64,000 nucleotides of DNA from Centrapalus pauciflorus (lineage: Eukaryota > Streptophyta > Magnoliopsida > Asterales > Asteraceae), in assembly GCA_020465985.1 (NCBI GenBank), contig JAANYP010009683.1, positions 1 to 64,000 on the forward strand. The letters are read 5' to 3'. Below, piece after piece: positions 35,226-47,723 of this stretch. Every line of letters begins with the position of its first letter. Positions within the stretch are counted from its first letter, which is position 1. Both the position numbers and the translations under genes were made by a program. The notes under the pieces were generated by a model. That model was given only the letters and a program-made list of their open reading frames with translations, was not told the origin of the DNA and did no database searches.

Positions 35226-35739
35226 TTAATGAATCATTTGAACCCCCGCTCTTTGTCGAGCCTTTCCTTTAATGGTTGGGGGAAGCATTCCCTTATCTAA
35301 ACTTGGCAGGAGGTATAGATTTACACTCTATGCTTCTACAAGCAGTGGGAAATCAATTGAGAACTTGGTTCACTGTAAAAAGGAGCTCAAATATATGTGA
35401 AAATGCTTTCGCATAGTGGGATAATTGAATATGCATTTCTCAAACCGGACAGGCTTGATAGACAGTATTTCTAGTAAATGTGACAACTAAATGTCTAGTT
35501 TACATAAAGAGTGTTGGCAAGTAGTTAGATGGACCACATCGTATATGTCATGATTGAACACAAATGTCTTGACTGAGAACCCGCCTAAACAAACCAAACA
35601 AAGATGATTTTTGAGATTCAAATGCATTCATATTTCTGGATCTCCAATCTTGAAAAACGCCTAAAACCAATTTGGTCCAAATGATTAACAAACCTTCATG
35701 ATTGATAAGAGGATGCTTTTGGGCAGAATCAAAATCTTT

Positions 35740-36085
35740 TTTATGACAATAACACTTTACAAATTACCCAGTCTTGATCTATTGGGACATCTATTTACTA
35801 TAAGTTAGAACCTTAGGAGTTGTTTGATTACTTCTTAGTTGTTACCGTCATCATGTTGCTTGTAGTCTGTCTCCTACAACGGAATTTAACTAATCAAAAC
35901 CAATAGTAATCACCTTCTATTTCCCATCGTCTTTTTTAACTCCGATATGGTTTTGGATGTCACAATTGCAATGATTGGGTTGCTATCTTTTTGCTAGTCT
36001 CTGGCTCACTGCAACCACAACAGACTATCACTTGATTGTCTAAAATACCAAGAGTGTTTGAAATTTGTTATAGAATTCAGTATAG
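35740..36085 (-). pseudogene. Decayed tandem duplicate of the last exon of the downstream-numbered gene
   Basis: Positions 35740-36085 align with 36340-36780. Shared pieces include ACTATCAC(TTG)/CATCACTTG, GTTGGGTTGCTATCTT, GTAGTCTGTCTCCT and TCTATTTCCCAT. The region corresponding to the terminal coding exon (36528-36710) is at about 35840-36005 but has frame-breaking indels: AGACTAGCAAAAAGATAG replaces the intact exon start. It shows that the 3' end of the gene was duplicated and one copy decayed. Confidence 0.8.
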
Positions 36086-36527
36086 TTTAGTATTCTATCT
36101 ATACCTATCAGATTCTTCACCATAACGAAACTTGAACATTTCAATTTATTATACTTTGTACTTCTAAAGCTTTTAGAGGGTCAATTAAAAAAAATAATAA
36201 TAAAGACATTTCTTAAGGTTATATGTATAAATTTTTAGAGGGTCAAAATTAGAATCTTTTCTTTTTTTTGACATGAGCATGTAGGAAGCTTTTGTAAGAG
36301 AATGTTTTCGGACAAATTAAAACCTTCTTTTTCTGGCATTAATACATTACAAATTACTCGGTTTCGGTCTCGGTCTATTGGGACATCATCTATCTACAGT
36401 TCTACATTGATATTAGTTTTCTATAAGTTATAACCTTAGGGGTTGTTTGATCACTTCTTAATGGGATCATTAAGAGGTTCATTTAAAGATCTCATGATGA
36501 TTCCATTACGAGGGAAACAACCAACGC

Positions 36528-39500
36528 CTAGTATTCTGTTTCATGGTTGTCATCGTCATCATGCCGTTTGTAGTCTGTCTCCTGCAATGGATTCTGACTC
36601 ATCATAAACCGATAGTTATCGCCTTCTTCTATTTCCCATTGTCTTTTTAACTCCGAGATGGTTTTAGATGCTGCAGCTGCAATGGTTGGGTTGCTATCTT
36701 CTGCTAGTCTCTGCAACCACAACACACCATCACTTGATTGTCTACAATACCCTTTACAATATAAAGCGGAGTGTTTGAAATTTGACGTAGTTTTCTAATT
36801 AAAATGATTCAATAGTTTGCACGAGAACTTTTTATAAATGAATCGTGTTACAAGTAACACTAGACATCCCAAAAATGGAAAAGAGAGCAATTGCACAAAA
36901 ATGTAATGTATTTTATGATGATGTATTATCTGTAACGAACTTTGTCGTGCGTTTTGCCTTAATAAAAGGTAGCATACTATAGTCTATACACACACACATA
37001 CATACACATACATATACATAGTGGAAAAAAAAACTTGGGGACATTATTGACCAACATTTACCTTTTTTATAGGGCAAAACGAAGTTCACAACTTGAAACA
37101 AAAATTGGCCTGAAGTACTTTACCTTTTTATGCAATTAACCCTTAGAAAAATGCTGCAACTTTTCAGGAAAAGAAGTTCAAATTTACATAAGTAGAAAGA
37201 GTTTATGCTATAAAAAAGCAATGGATTATCTGTTTGTCTCACTTGGTTCACTGTTCGTGAGCTTATTATACTTACAAACCCAACTTACGTCATTGTTTTA
37301 AGGTAAATTGTCACACTATAAAGAAGTAAAAATGCCATTGATAACAATAAATGACCTACATGGAATGACTTTTGAAAGTAGAAGAACTCAAAGCGTAATA
37401 AAAACTAATAGACTTAAGTAACACAAATAGAAAAGTACGTTGTTATATGACATAAAGTCATAAACCCATCTAGAAACTGTGTGTTAAGATCATGAATTAC
37501 CTGTAATGCTCCCATGCCTGCATTTCCTAGAGTCCACATCGAAGGCGCAACTGATAAAGCATTTGCCAATGCTTTTCTGCAATATAAAGAAACGGGCATT
37601 TGTACATGAGCTTTTCTGCAATATAAAAAGGCGGGCATTTGCCAACGCTAACGGAAATTAATTTGAAATATTATAAATCTATTAAATTAATAATATAACC
37701 TTGTAACATATGATAATTTTTATAGATATAACAACCCACCAAAATTTTCTGCAATATAAAGGAACACCATTGGGAGACCTTGAAGATTCCTTGTGGAATA
37801 TATTGTTATGGAGAAGAAGTCGAGAGAATATCTACCTTGTATTGACATCGGGAGAACTTGAACACTCAGCCAATAACGACACACTACCTTTACCATCCAT
37901 TGCATCGAGATCCATTAGTGTCGCAACCAGCAACTCGAGCTGATCCACATGAAAAAATGAAAGATGGAATTAGCATTACACCATATGAATCCTAAGCTTT
38001 TGAAATTTGTATTATGGCCTTCTATGCTGCTGACCTCTTCAGGGTCAGTATAGTCAATTCCATCAGCCTCCGAGAGTGCATATGCGATGTCCCGATAAGC
38101 TTCCTAAACATCATTTACATATTCATATCTAAAATAATATGTAACATGCTTATAAAGAAGGTTGAATGATGAATGGTTTATTATGGACCTGAATAGCAGT
38201 AATACGGTCAGTGGACACCTCCCCTGGGAAAAAGTCGAGGACCTTTCCATTCTTTTCGAGTGTTATCTGGCCCACCGTATCATCAGAAGACGTAGCTCCA
38301 TTTTTCCTATACAGAAGAACTTGAAATCACAAAAACACATACAAAAAAAGAGAAGCTAAGATGGTAATGCCTGAAAATAAACCAACACTGTTGATTCGAG
38401 GTGGCAAAATGGTCGGGTTGGACAATGGGTCATTTTTATCCTTGGGTCAAAACGGGTCAGGTCAAGAATGTTTGTCGATTACTTAAAAAAGAATTGCAAA
38501 TAGTTAATGCAATAACATTGATAACAAAACTTTATCATTAAATTAATAAATCTAAGGGCATGTTTAGTTAATGAAAATTTTCAAATTGAGTTTTTAATAA
38601 TACTGAAAACAACAAGGGTTTTCTTGAAAACACATTTATAAGCAAAACATGTTTAAAAGGGTTAAAAAGGTTTTTTAGTTTTATTTTAACCATCACACTC
38701 TCTCTCTACACAAAACCCTCCCTCTCTCATTCGTAAACGAAACGCAGTCTGAATACATCAAAATGGAGTTTTCAATAGGTAGATATAACATGAAAACTGA
38801 AACTGAAAATTAAGAACTAAAAACAGTGGATCTGAACGTGTTTTCTGGAAACTCTTGTTTTCGATGAAAATAGGTTAACTAAACATGCCCTAATGTTTTT
38901 AAATAAAACGATCTAGGACGTTTGTAAATACTAAAATACAGTTTTGACAAATTTTGAAACCGATCACATCACCTGACCCATTTGACTTGGTATCAAGCAT
39001 CAACTATAAGCAACCCCAATTGAGCCATGCTTATATAAATGAGTTTAAATTTTCACCTCTATCTTAATAGAGGCAGTCACAGTTCTAAGAAGTTTTTAAT
39101 GGATAAAATAGCACAAATTCAAATACTTATATCAAGATATGCATAACCATAACAATTTATTTTATGTTTTCTACACTACAAACGATTTTCAGGGCACCAG
39201 CATTCATGTAACTATGTAAGGTCTACCTATGACAGATGGACGGAACTTTCTTGAATGTTGGGAGATCCCATGTGACAAAGAAGTTGAAAAATACTCGCTA
39301 CAGCCTCAAAAGTGGTGGTATGTCATTTGAATGTATGAATATTACGACACATCATCGGAACTTACAGTTTGTACATCTTGCTCATCATTATGTCGTGAAC
39401 ATCTTTTATAAACTGCAAAGGAATTAGTAAGACAACAAGAATAAAAATATGTTATTGTCATAAAAACGTACATTGGCACACCAAAACATACCTCTAAAGC

Positions 39501-42194
39501 CATGAGGGCGTCTTCCATCGCCCGCTGCTTGGCCATATAGTCAGCACGCCTGAGATCAGCCTGCAGAGCACATGAATGATTGCCGAAATGCAACTTTCGA
39601 AGATAAAATTTAAATTGAAACATATAGAAATTTATTGATCACAGAAGGGGTAGTTTGCCTCGTGATAGTTTTGAGACAAATCGCCAATAAAGCGTTTAAA
39701 TTATAAAAAGAATACTAACTTTACATATTTTAGGCCAAGAACTATTGATTAATTCGAAGAACCACTATGAAAATGAAAATGATATTTTAGTCATAAAGGA
39801 CATAGTTCATTTAAGAGATCAAAGTTTATAAATATCAAGCCATTAGATTGAAATTCTAGTTAAAAGAAGACTGTCTGAAAGTGATTATGCGATAAATTAC
39901 TAGAATTAGATAATCAGATGCAACAAAATGTTGAACATATGGAGTTTTCATAGTTTTAAGTTGTAATAATTAGAAAGTAGTTGTTTTAATAACTGGTAGT
40001 TCTGATTATTTAAAATATTAATAGATAAAATAGCACAAAATCAGATACTCAGGCAACCGGTTAAAAGCATATTATTTGACCCCTCTAATAATCACATTAT
40101 CAAAATTATAATCAATTTACCAAACGATAAGAAATTGACAATCTATGACTTGCAATTGCAACAACCAGATAAATCAGGTTCAAAATCCACATCTAAAAAA
40201 GAAACAAATTCTTAGAATGCAAAAATAATCACCAACCCCTGCCCCCAAAAAAAGAAAAGATCAAGCAAAAAGAAGCACCTCCAAAGCTCCATCACTCCAG
40301 TGTCGATCAGCAACACTTTTCAATTTAGATTGAGCTTTGTTTTTTAAAATCTGTTAAGAAAGAAAGTTCATCACAAGCGAGGTTAACCTTCTCGTGGTAA
40401 AAAAAAAAATTTATAATGCAAAACAAACATATATATTAAGATGTGCATACAAGGGCGATGTGATGAAGATGCTCTGCTCTTTTCTTCACATCATTGTCAA
40501 TTTTTTCTGTATCCTCCCTGGCCCGAGCTACCAAGCAAGAAGGCAAATAGAAAAATTATTATCATTTGATGAATGTATATCTAATTCTTGGTACAAAAAG
40601 ATATAGCTATAGGTAAACCAAAGTTCTGACATTACTTGAGCCTTAATGCAACTAAATAGATAAAAAAAACTTACCTAAATTGATCATTTTGAAAAATAAA
40701 GAATAAGAGCAGCTGACAGAAGAAAGAATTTGAAGATCAATTTAAGAAATTCATGTTGCAACAGATGTTGAGTGTCTTGTAAAGAATATTACCATCAAGC
40801 TTCAAAAATCCTGATCCCAAAATAGCGACATCTTGGCGTGCCCGAGCATCCAACCTCATAATGCCACTAAAATAAGGATAAATAACTATAACAATTTACA
40901 ACTAGCAGATAAAAAGATTGGTCTTCTATTCACATGATAATGAACAGAACAACGAATTAACCTAATATGGCAAAAGGTGTTTTGCTTCATTTAATAGAGA
41001 AATGCAAGCAGTCATACGATTCCACTTGAGTATATGGAGAGATAATAGGAATTACCGAGAAAGCAAGAAGATGTCATTCTTGGCTCTTTCATTGACATAT
41101 CGAGCATCATTATGAGCAAATTTACAAGCTTCAGCTAATGCCTGGTTTGTGTCATACATTCTCTGTGGATGAGTGTGTTGTTTTTCTCCTTGGGTTCTGT
41201 TACATAAGAAAAATTAACTATCTACTTGTTGAAACATCTCATGCCAATCAAATATTATCTTAAACCTTGCAAGAAAAACAAGCATGGTGCATATTTGGGT
41301 GCCGGTAAGCATTTAAAAGACATTATGTAACATAGATCTTCCTGCCTATACAACTTGCAGTAAATAAGGCATCCAATTTTCTATGGATTTTGATAAGGGA
41401 ATTCCTTTACAAATATGTGTGTATGTATATATATATGTGTGTAATTCCATTAATGTTACTACAAAATGGAAATAAAGGTAAGCATTCCCTCATTGGTAGA
41501 AGAGATTCACATTGACATTTCAGGTCATGCCACTAACTTTGCAACTTATGAAATACTACGAATTCAATAAAATCAAAAAAATATGTGATTCTTACATAAT
41601 ACACACACATATTAATACCATACATGTATACATATAGACATACACATATATATTAAAGTATACAAGCACATATATATTTGTATGTGTGTTTCTTTGTGGG
41701 TGTATATACATGTGAATACTTTAATGATCAAGACAAATACAGGACCTCAGGATTTCATGGAGAAGTTCCAACTGCTTGAGTAATCCTAGTTGGGCGAGCT
41801 AGAGAGAACTTTTGGTGTTAAATAAAAACATAATGAAAATAAAATCTAGATTTAAATAGTTGTACAATTGACTTGAAAAGTGAAGGTAACTTTTTTTTTT
41901 TAAACTGTAAGTATGATACCTGAAATTATCTGAGCAATCTTCATCCTGGCTTACACATTCTTCTGTTTCTGCAGTTTGTGTTTCTCTCGACCGGCATAAG
42001 AAAGAAAAAACCCGTGACACAACCGAACTATTTAAATTTTCATATGTATTCAGTTTTGTCTTGCCAGTTAACTTCAGTTTTAATATAGAAAGTTTCCCAT
42101 GGCTGAACTTCCTTGGTAAGCCTTGTGTATTATCATTTACTCTGGGATGATGAGGACTTTTAACCGATGAGTAGATGATCCCATGTATAGCCAT
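36528..42194 (-). CDS. 12-exon gene, plastid/mitochondrial-targeted (predicted) helical protein of unknown function
   Basis: Twelve coding exons with GT-AG borders join in frame to 434 residues: 42194-41920, 41196-41056, 40866-40793, 40527-40451, 40350-40279, 39560-39492, 39412-39366, 38306-38189, 38103-38035, 37939-37836, 37576-37501, 36710-36528. Residues 1 to about 60 (MAIHGIIYSSVKSPHHPRVN...) are basic and Ser-rich with few acidic residues, like an organelle transit peptide. The middle (about 100-250) is charged and helical, with the phrases ARARQDVAILGSGFLKLDA and KQRAMEDALMALE. Residues about 290-400 (ELELLVATLMDLDAMDGKG ... SNPTIAAAASKTISELKRQW) look like Armadillo/HEAT-type helical repeats. 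The C terminus is acidic (DDDDNHETEY). I recognise a conserved plant-type protein but cannot name it, and no catalytic motif is visible. Intron 7 carries nested MITEs. Exon 11 has two usable acceptors. Confidence 0.88.
37576..37660 (-). repeat. Tandem duplication of the exon 11 splice acceptor
   Basis: On the minus strand TATATTGCAG/AAAAGC occurs twice, with exon starts at 37615 and 37576, 39 bp apart, each followed by ...AAATGC. Use of the upstream site would insert 13 codons (reading KAHVQMPVSLYCR) without a stop or frame change. A third, solitary TTTATATTGCAG lies at about 37746-37757. Confidence 0.85.
38400..38995. mobile_element. Intronic MITE (hAT-like ends), interrupted
   Basis: The left side GGTGGCAAAATGGTCGGGTT with GGGTCA-rich sequence and the right side CACCTGACCCATTTGAC, read in inverse, resemble the ends of a common plant MITE built on GGGTCA/TGACCC phrases. 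No clean duplication was found. The middle is occupied by a Tourist MITE. The element lies wholly in intron 7 (38307-39365). Confidence 0.45.
38556..38890. mobile_element. Tourist/PIF-Harbinger MITE in intron 7
   Basis: Terminal repeats GGGCATGTTTAGTTAATGAA and inverse GGGCATGTTTAGTTAACCTA, flanked by TAA on both sides (38553-38555 and 38891-38893). Length 335 bp, no coding sequence. It is related to the copies at 4744 and 20873 by AGTTAA.GAAA and AACAAGGGTTT. Confidence 0.88.
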
Positions 42195-43600
42195 AAATAC
42201 TTGATTTTCACTGGACGTCTGCTTTAGGATGTTGATCAGGAGAACGCCAAAGGATCAGGATCAGAAATACAGGTTCTAATATATCATTTCACAAAGATCA
42301 GAAAAGCCAGAAGTCTAGAACCTGAAATAACATATAGATGAATCAATTTATAAATATTTTTAAGAAAAACATATCCAGTAAGAAATAAACCGAATGAACA
42401 GATAAAATACTTCAAGTGTTCACCAAATTTAACACCATATATTCATTTACATGTAACTAGTGAACTTGCACATCATAGTTACCCTTCTCCCTTAGCTACT
42501 ACTTGAAGTCTATTTTATAATGTTAAAAGCTAGGAGAGATTAAAGACAAAGCATGAGTTCCATGTCGTATGACAGAAATTCTGATCCAGCAAAAAACCCT
42601 TGACAACTATCAACTTTCATTTTTCCATCTGCCTCCATGTCAAGTTTTTACAAGTCAAATTGTTTGTTCGTCTCACAGTTTTCAAACTAATTTCCATTGT
42701 CTTTTAACAATAAATGAAATCACATACTAATCTCCCTTCAAACAGAAGGTCTCCCAAAAGACTCAAGATCCACAATCTATGGGGTTAAAAGTTAAAACTC
42801 GTTTCGTATCACTGGACTAAAGACCTCGTTTTGTATCACTGGACTAAAGACCTCTTGGTGGAACTTGGCCTTTCGATCAAGTACATTTTTCTCATTTCTG
42901 AAAATTGAGCGAGCTAGAGGCCTAGGGCATACACAAAATCGCTTTATAAGCATAGAACTCACAATTCTTCAAATATTAACAGTAAAACACATTCGGAAAT
43001 CGTAAAATCTCAACCAACACTATATCAAGAACAATAAGAACTTCACAATTTATGACAATACTTCTACATCTTTAAACATGCAGAATTAACTTAAACAACA
43101 CACTGTACGCGAAATCACTGCAATAACACGTCATATAGCAATTCCAAACTTTACACAAGTTAAAAATAGACGATTGAGACTGAACATTACTTACATCATC
43201 CCCAAATTTACTCCAGCAAGATCAAATTCCGCAACCGTAACTATGAAAACAAACCGGAAACTGCGTATAATGATAGAGTTAATCGCAAAACAAAACGAAA
43301 AAGTAGCAAATGCAGGACTTACATTACCTAATCTCAATGATAAAGAAGATATAGAACAATCATTCGCATAGAATTTGATGATTCAGTGAGAGGAATTTGT
43401 GGACCAAATGAAAGAGATTGAGAATCAACAGGATCCACAAGCGAAGCCAGTGGCCCCTCGACTGCCAACAATATGGGTTTTGGTCCTTTTGCAGAAGAAA
43501 TACGTAAGTTAGGATCGCCTGTGACGTGAAGTTTTGAAGTGTTTTTACAACTGATGACGTGGCGTGGTTTTAGAGAATCTTGATCGTCGATTTGCTTGAA
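42195..43600 (-). promoter_or_regulatory. 5' leader exons and promoter region of the 12-exon gene
   Basis: A non-coding part of the first coding exon runs 42195-42321 up to an acceptor TTTCAG. A likely untranslated first exon ends at 43328 (GATTAG/GTAATG donor) and extends to about 43450. The segment at 43553-43562 (TGACGTGGCG) carries ACGTGGC, the same G-box/ABRE-like core as upstream of the AT-hook gene. The transcription start is not determined. Confidence 0.5.
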
Positions 43601-44130
43601 AGGGGGAAATGTTGGAGGATGATTGGCAGTTGTAGAGCAGGGGATTAACGAGAAGTGAAATAGACAAATAGTTATGGATAAACCCTAACATAACATTCCC
43701 TTCCATCGTAAAAAACTAAAAACAAATATTTCATTGGCTCAAAAAAATAGTGCAATATTTTTGGAGGTGGTTTGCAACTATAAATTACTGAGTATGATAG
43801 ACATGTATAAAAATAAGAATATGTCTTTTTGAAATTTATTATTTGGTTTTGGTTTCATTACAAATGTCATTTACTTTGTTAGTGTGAGAATATAATAAAA
43901 ATTTATTTTTATAATAATTTTTTTTTGTTTCAAAGTTAATTTTTGTGTGATATGGTTATGGGAATGAGTTTTTCAAACCCTACCATTGATGTGTGAACGG
44001 AGAATACATGTAGTCATGGTTTTCAAACATATATCCTTATACTCATATCTACATACCAAATGTATTTTTTCATCTCCATACCCATATCGTGATTCCATAC
44101 CTTCATTCCAAACACACCTGATTGTTTTTA
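43601..44130. other. Intergenic DNA
   Basis: AT-rich; no coding region or complete element seen. The open frame at 43986-44255 is compositionally random and runs into the next element. Confidence 0.4.
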
Positions 44131-44430
44131 GGGTTAATATTAAAAAAAACGCTGCAAAGTTTTCTTTTTTTGAATTAGTTTTTATATTTTTTCAATTGTT
44201 TAAGTCTCTAAATTATTTTTATATAATTCAAAAGTATATATTTTTTATTGGTTAAAGGGTTTTAGTCGCTAAAATGAGAAATAGGTTTATTCCAATAATC
44301 AGGTGAAAAAAACAAAGTTACTTGTTTAGATACCGGTCAAACAAGTCAAATATATAACTTTGAATAAGATAAAAATAGTTTAGGTTAATCTCATAAATAT
44401 GACATGTTTATAGGGTTATTCCATTATTTA
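44131..44430. mobile_element. Degenerate relative of the 33327 MULE (MITE-sized)
   Basis: Left GGGTTAATATTAAAAAAAAC with TTTTTCAATTGTTTAAGTCTC and right TATAGGGTTATTCCATTATTTAC with TTTGAATAAGATAAAAATAG mirror the terminal repeats of 33327-34542. Only about 300 bp lie between the ends. No clear duplication was found. Confidence 0.5.
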
Positions 44431-44692
44431 CCTTTTTTTTATTAGGAAACGCTAAAATTTGATATGAGATATGAACTCAGAAAACAAAGGCCGTTTGACT
44501 CACATGATAAATTTTTAAGTAATTGAAACCTATTTATATGTAATTGGAAGTTTGGTTGACATAAAAATAATTTAGAACTTCCTAGAATTTAATCAAAATT
44601 TATAGTTGAAATAATTCATCATTCCTTGAATCCTTAGTCCATGTAAACATGTTGTAAAATGATATTAGTATCCTAACATCTAGGGGCTGTTT

Positions 44693-45733
44693 GATTACAT
44701 TTTCCATTAAGTGTTGTCTGGATTTAGAGAGCTGTCTGGATTAAGTAATGTTGACTAGAGAAATAACTAAATAGATAATTACTGTTTGATTTCGTTGACT
44801 AAACAGTCTGAATGAAATGAAATGACAATTTTAATCTTCCGTCTGAATTAAAAATCTGTTTGTTTTTTAAACAAAATTATGGTTTGGACATATATAAATC
44901 GTAACTAAACATAAATAGATTCATGTTCAATTCTTCAAATCTTGGCATCTCTCAAACACTTCTTCACTGGTTCCATACACTTCCTAAACAGATCCATGTT
45001 CAATTCTTGACATATTGTACTGATGGTCGAATAGAAATCAATTCCCTCATACAGAGAATCAATTTCTATGGTTGTTTGAGCGGTTAACGACAGAGTCCTC
45101 TTTGCTCTTTCACAGGCAGTTCTCAGCCTCGTCAAAAGCTCTTAAAAAAACCACTTATATACTTTTTGTTCTTTCTCTTGAACTCCTGAACAAAATGATT
45201 AACCAGTGAGATGGAGGAGATGTCGAAATCTTCCCCACCCAAATGTGTGTCTCCGGCAGTTGCTTTCACCTTAAAGAAAACAGAACAGAGTCGACGGCAG
45301 CAAAGAAGAAAACAGATGTGGCGGCAGAGGAGGCACCGGAGAGAGTGAGCCGGCGGCAGAAGAGGCACCGGAGAGACGTGCGCCGGCAGCAGCAGAGAAG
45401 GATACGACGGAAGAGATGGAGAGGTTTGCTGACAGAGGAGGCACCGGAGATGGAGGGCTTGACCGATGGAAGAGATGGATAGGCTTGTTGAAAGAGAAGG
45501 AGAACCACCAAATGAGTGCAGCGCTTTATTTTTTTTTTTTTGGGGGGAAAGGAGGGGGTATTATTGGAAAATTAATAGTGCTGAATGGGGAATATACAAG
45601 GGTTGTTGACTTATTAAATGAGCTGACCGAATTTAGTTCTTATTTAGATAAGTTACCATCAAACAAAACTTATTTTAAATGAGCTGACCGGATTTTTTTG
45701 ATTAAGTCCAATAAATTGTAATCAAACAGCCCT
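44693..45733. mobile_element. Gene-capturing PIF/Harbinger-type element (Pack-type) with Hsp70 fragment
   Basis: Ends GGGGCTGTTTGATTACA and TGTAATCAAACAGCCCT are inverted repeats, flanked by CTA on both sides (44690-44692 and 45734-45736), a 3-bp duplication as in PIF/Harbinger. The 240-bp left subterminal region recurs at 59701. No transposase is present. Inside lies a two-part fragment of an Hsp70 coding region on the minus strand and a GC-rich stretch (45290-45480) with repeated GAGGAGGCACCGGAG-like phrases. Confidence 0.82.
44935..45276 (-). pseudogene. Hsp70 (cytosolic Hsc70-type) gene fragment
   Basis: On the minus strand 45276 to about 45160 reads KVKATAGDTHLGGEDFD ... LVNHFVQEFKRKNKKYIS, and 45135-44935 reads TRLRTACERAKRTLSLTAQT ... 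EIDSLYEGIDFYSTI ... LNMDLFRKCMEPVKKCLRDAK. These are consecutive parts of the Hsp70 nucleotide-binding domain (about residues 220-330 of roughly 650). Between them a short deletion and a frame change remove the linking residues, and small indels (FDISSISLVNHF) mark decay. No intron or flanking Hsp70 sequence exists, so it was captured by the surrounding transposon rather than being a gene. Confidence 0.92.
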
Positions 45734-45839
45734 CTAGTGTGTTTAACTAAAATATAAAGAAATAAAATGTTTAGATTCCTAAAGTGTCAGTCTCACAAGC
45801 TTATTTTATCTTATCTAAGTACTTAGGATAGTTTCGCTT

Positions 45840-46205
45840 TTCGTGGCCTACTTTTGAGAACTCGAACCATTTGTCCTCTTCGTTTTAGGTTCTTTAGTCT
45901 TAGATTTAGATTAGGACTTGGCTTTCTCTTCAGACTTAGGAACAACTTTCCTCTTTTGACTCTTGCCCTTTCCACGTTTCTTGATCCTTCCACCCTTACC
46001 AGTAGCACGTTCTTGGCCTTGTTTTTAGATGGCTTGATGTATACTCTATTCTGTGGCGACTAACATTTGATGCAACTCACTCACAGTTGTTGTCATATTA
46101 TGCATGTTGAAATTGACCACAAAAGACTTAGGAGGTGTTTGCTTCCTCTTGTCGAGCTCTCATCTCTTATTCGGTGGGACATCTACTGATAGGAGGGTTT
46201 GAATC
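45840..46205 (-). pseudogene. Copia gag C-terminal fragment
   Basis: Minus-strand translation gives PPKSFVVNFNMHNMTTTVSE, continuing LHQMLVATE (about 46155-46070), then after a stop a basic tail (GKGGRIKKRGKGKSQKRK, about 46000-45940). The NFNMH...TVSEL.ML order is typical of the gag (UBN2) C-terminal part of plant copia elements. It is cut at 46211 by a solo LTR and at 45736 by the Harbinger element. Confidence 0.65.
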
Positions 46206-46827
46206 ATATGTGTAACACCCTCCAAACCCGAATAAATGCCACATTATTTACAATACACATGTGGCATCAACGCATATAATATCCATTACACAATGTCAGA
46301 GGTTAACATGCACTATTAATTAAACAAACAACCCTGTTTAACGACTAACCCAAACTGTATACATCCCAAAATACAGGTACATAGAGTTTCCCCAACCCAA
46401 AAGTTTCCTAACAGTAATTTCCACATATGGTCAATGGGATGCAAAAGCCCTCTGCAGCAACTCAAAGCTCCTATTTCTGCTCAGGAGCTGGTGGCCTTAT
46501 CTTCTGTCCTCCTGATACACACATTTAGACTCGAATATGTAAGTTTCGCAACTCGTGAGTACACAAGGGTTTAGACTCTGCTCTAATTACATAGTCACAT
46601 AATTACATGTTAAGCATGACAATCACAGTAACTCTACACTCTCTGCATAACTCATGCCGCACTAGCCTTTACCCAGAGGCATACTAACCTCTTCCCAGAG
46701 GTACTTGAGATCCAATAACATACTGAAATACCCATCTTAATTGGGGAAACCCCTCCCCCTTTGCAGCCAACCCATGAAGGCTAGCAGGACATAATAAGCT
46801 CAGGAGCGACCTGGCACTAAACACAAC

Positions 46828-46830
<3 letters not shown>

Positions 46831-46890
<60 letters not shown>

Positions 46891-46923
46891 ATATATATAT
46901 ATATGTATGTATGTATGTATATA
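46831..46923. repeat. (TA)n/(TGTA)n microsatellite
   Basis: TA units interrupted by short TGTA runs within the solo LTR. Confidence 0.95.
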
Positions 46924-47723
46924 TGGGAACCCTACACAGGGTTAATCAAAGCTACTCAGCTCCGGCTATAACTCATCGCGATAACTCTATAATGGATCTC
47001 ATTCACAACTCACTATACATACATATGTGTCACATAATAAAGAAATGTAAAATTCATACCTGAGGGGTAGTTCGCAGTACCCACAATATAAGCAAAGATG
47101 GTATATGCACATACATTGACTCGAATGAAAGTAGGCCCTTTAAAAGGAACCCGTGTACTCACCTGGATCACCCAACTAACATTCACTAGTCTCGCTGACC
47201 AAAATCTGTCTCGACCCGATCTTTGCCAATCTCTGTACGCACAACGAATCTTCCTAGATTAATCTCAACTCAACAGACAAGCCTCATATATTCCATAATC
47301 ACTAACATAACTGATTGACCTCAAAAGGTAACCCTAAATAGGTCTCACGGCCCAAAAGCCCAATCTGGCCGAAATAGGCTGATCACGGCCTCACACGCCC
47401 GCGCTCCTCATCGCGGTCGCGTTGCCCCCATCGCGGGGCGCACTCCCAACGTGGCCCGTGCACATGAACCCTAGACCGTGCTACCCATTGCGACCACGAG
47501 CGCGGTGAGTTGCAGGTTGTCTATTCCTTTTCCAACTCTGTCCAGTGGAAAACAAATCCCCAACTCGAATCCCAGTTGTATAAACTCGTGAATTCCATAC
47601 CAAAACACTTACAATATAACCATAAACCAATTCCAATGGTTTCATATCAATTAACACAATAAAACTCACTGAATTTGATGGATTCTTACCTCACTAGTTG
47701 AAGAACACAATTTGAAGGCTTTA

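Noticed and set aside
45243..45682. Plus-strand Arg/Gly-rich open frames inside the Harbinger element
   Set aside because: They come from GC-rich repeated sequence opposite the Hsp70 fragment; no domain, and composition explains the open frame.
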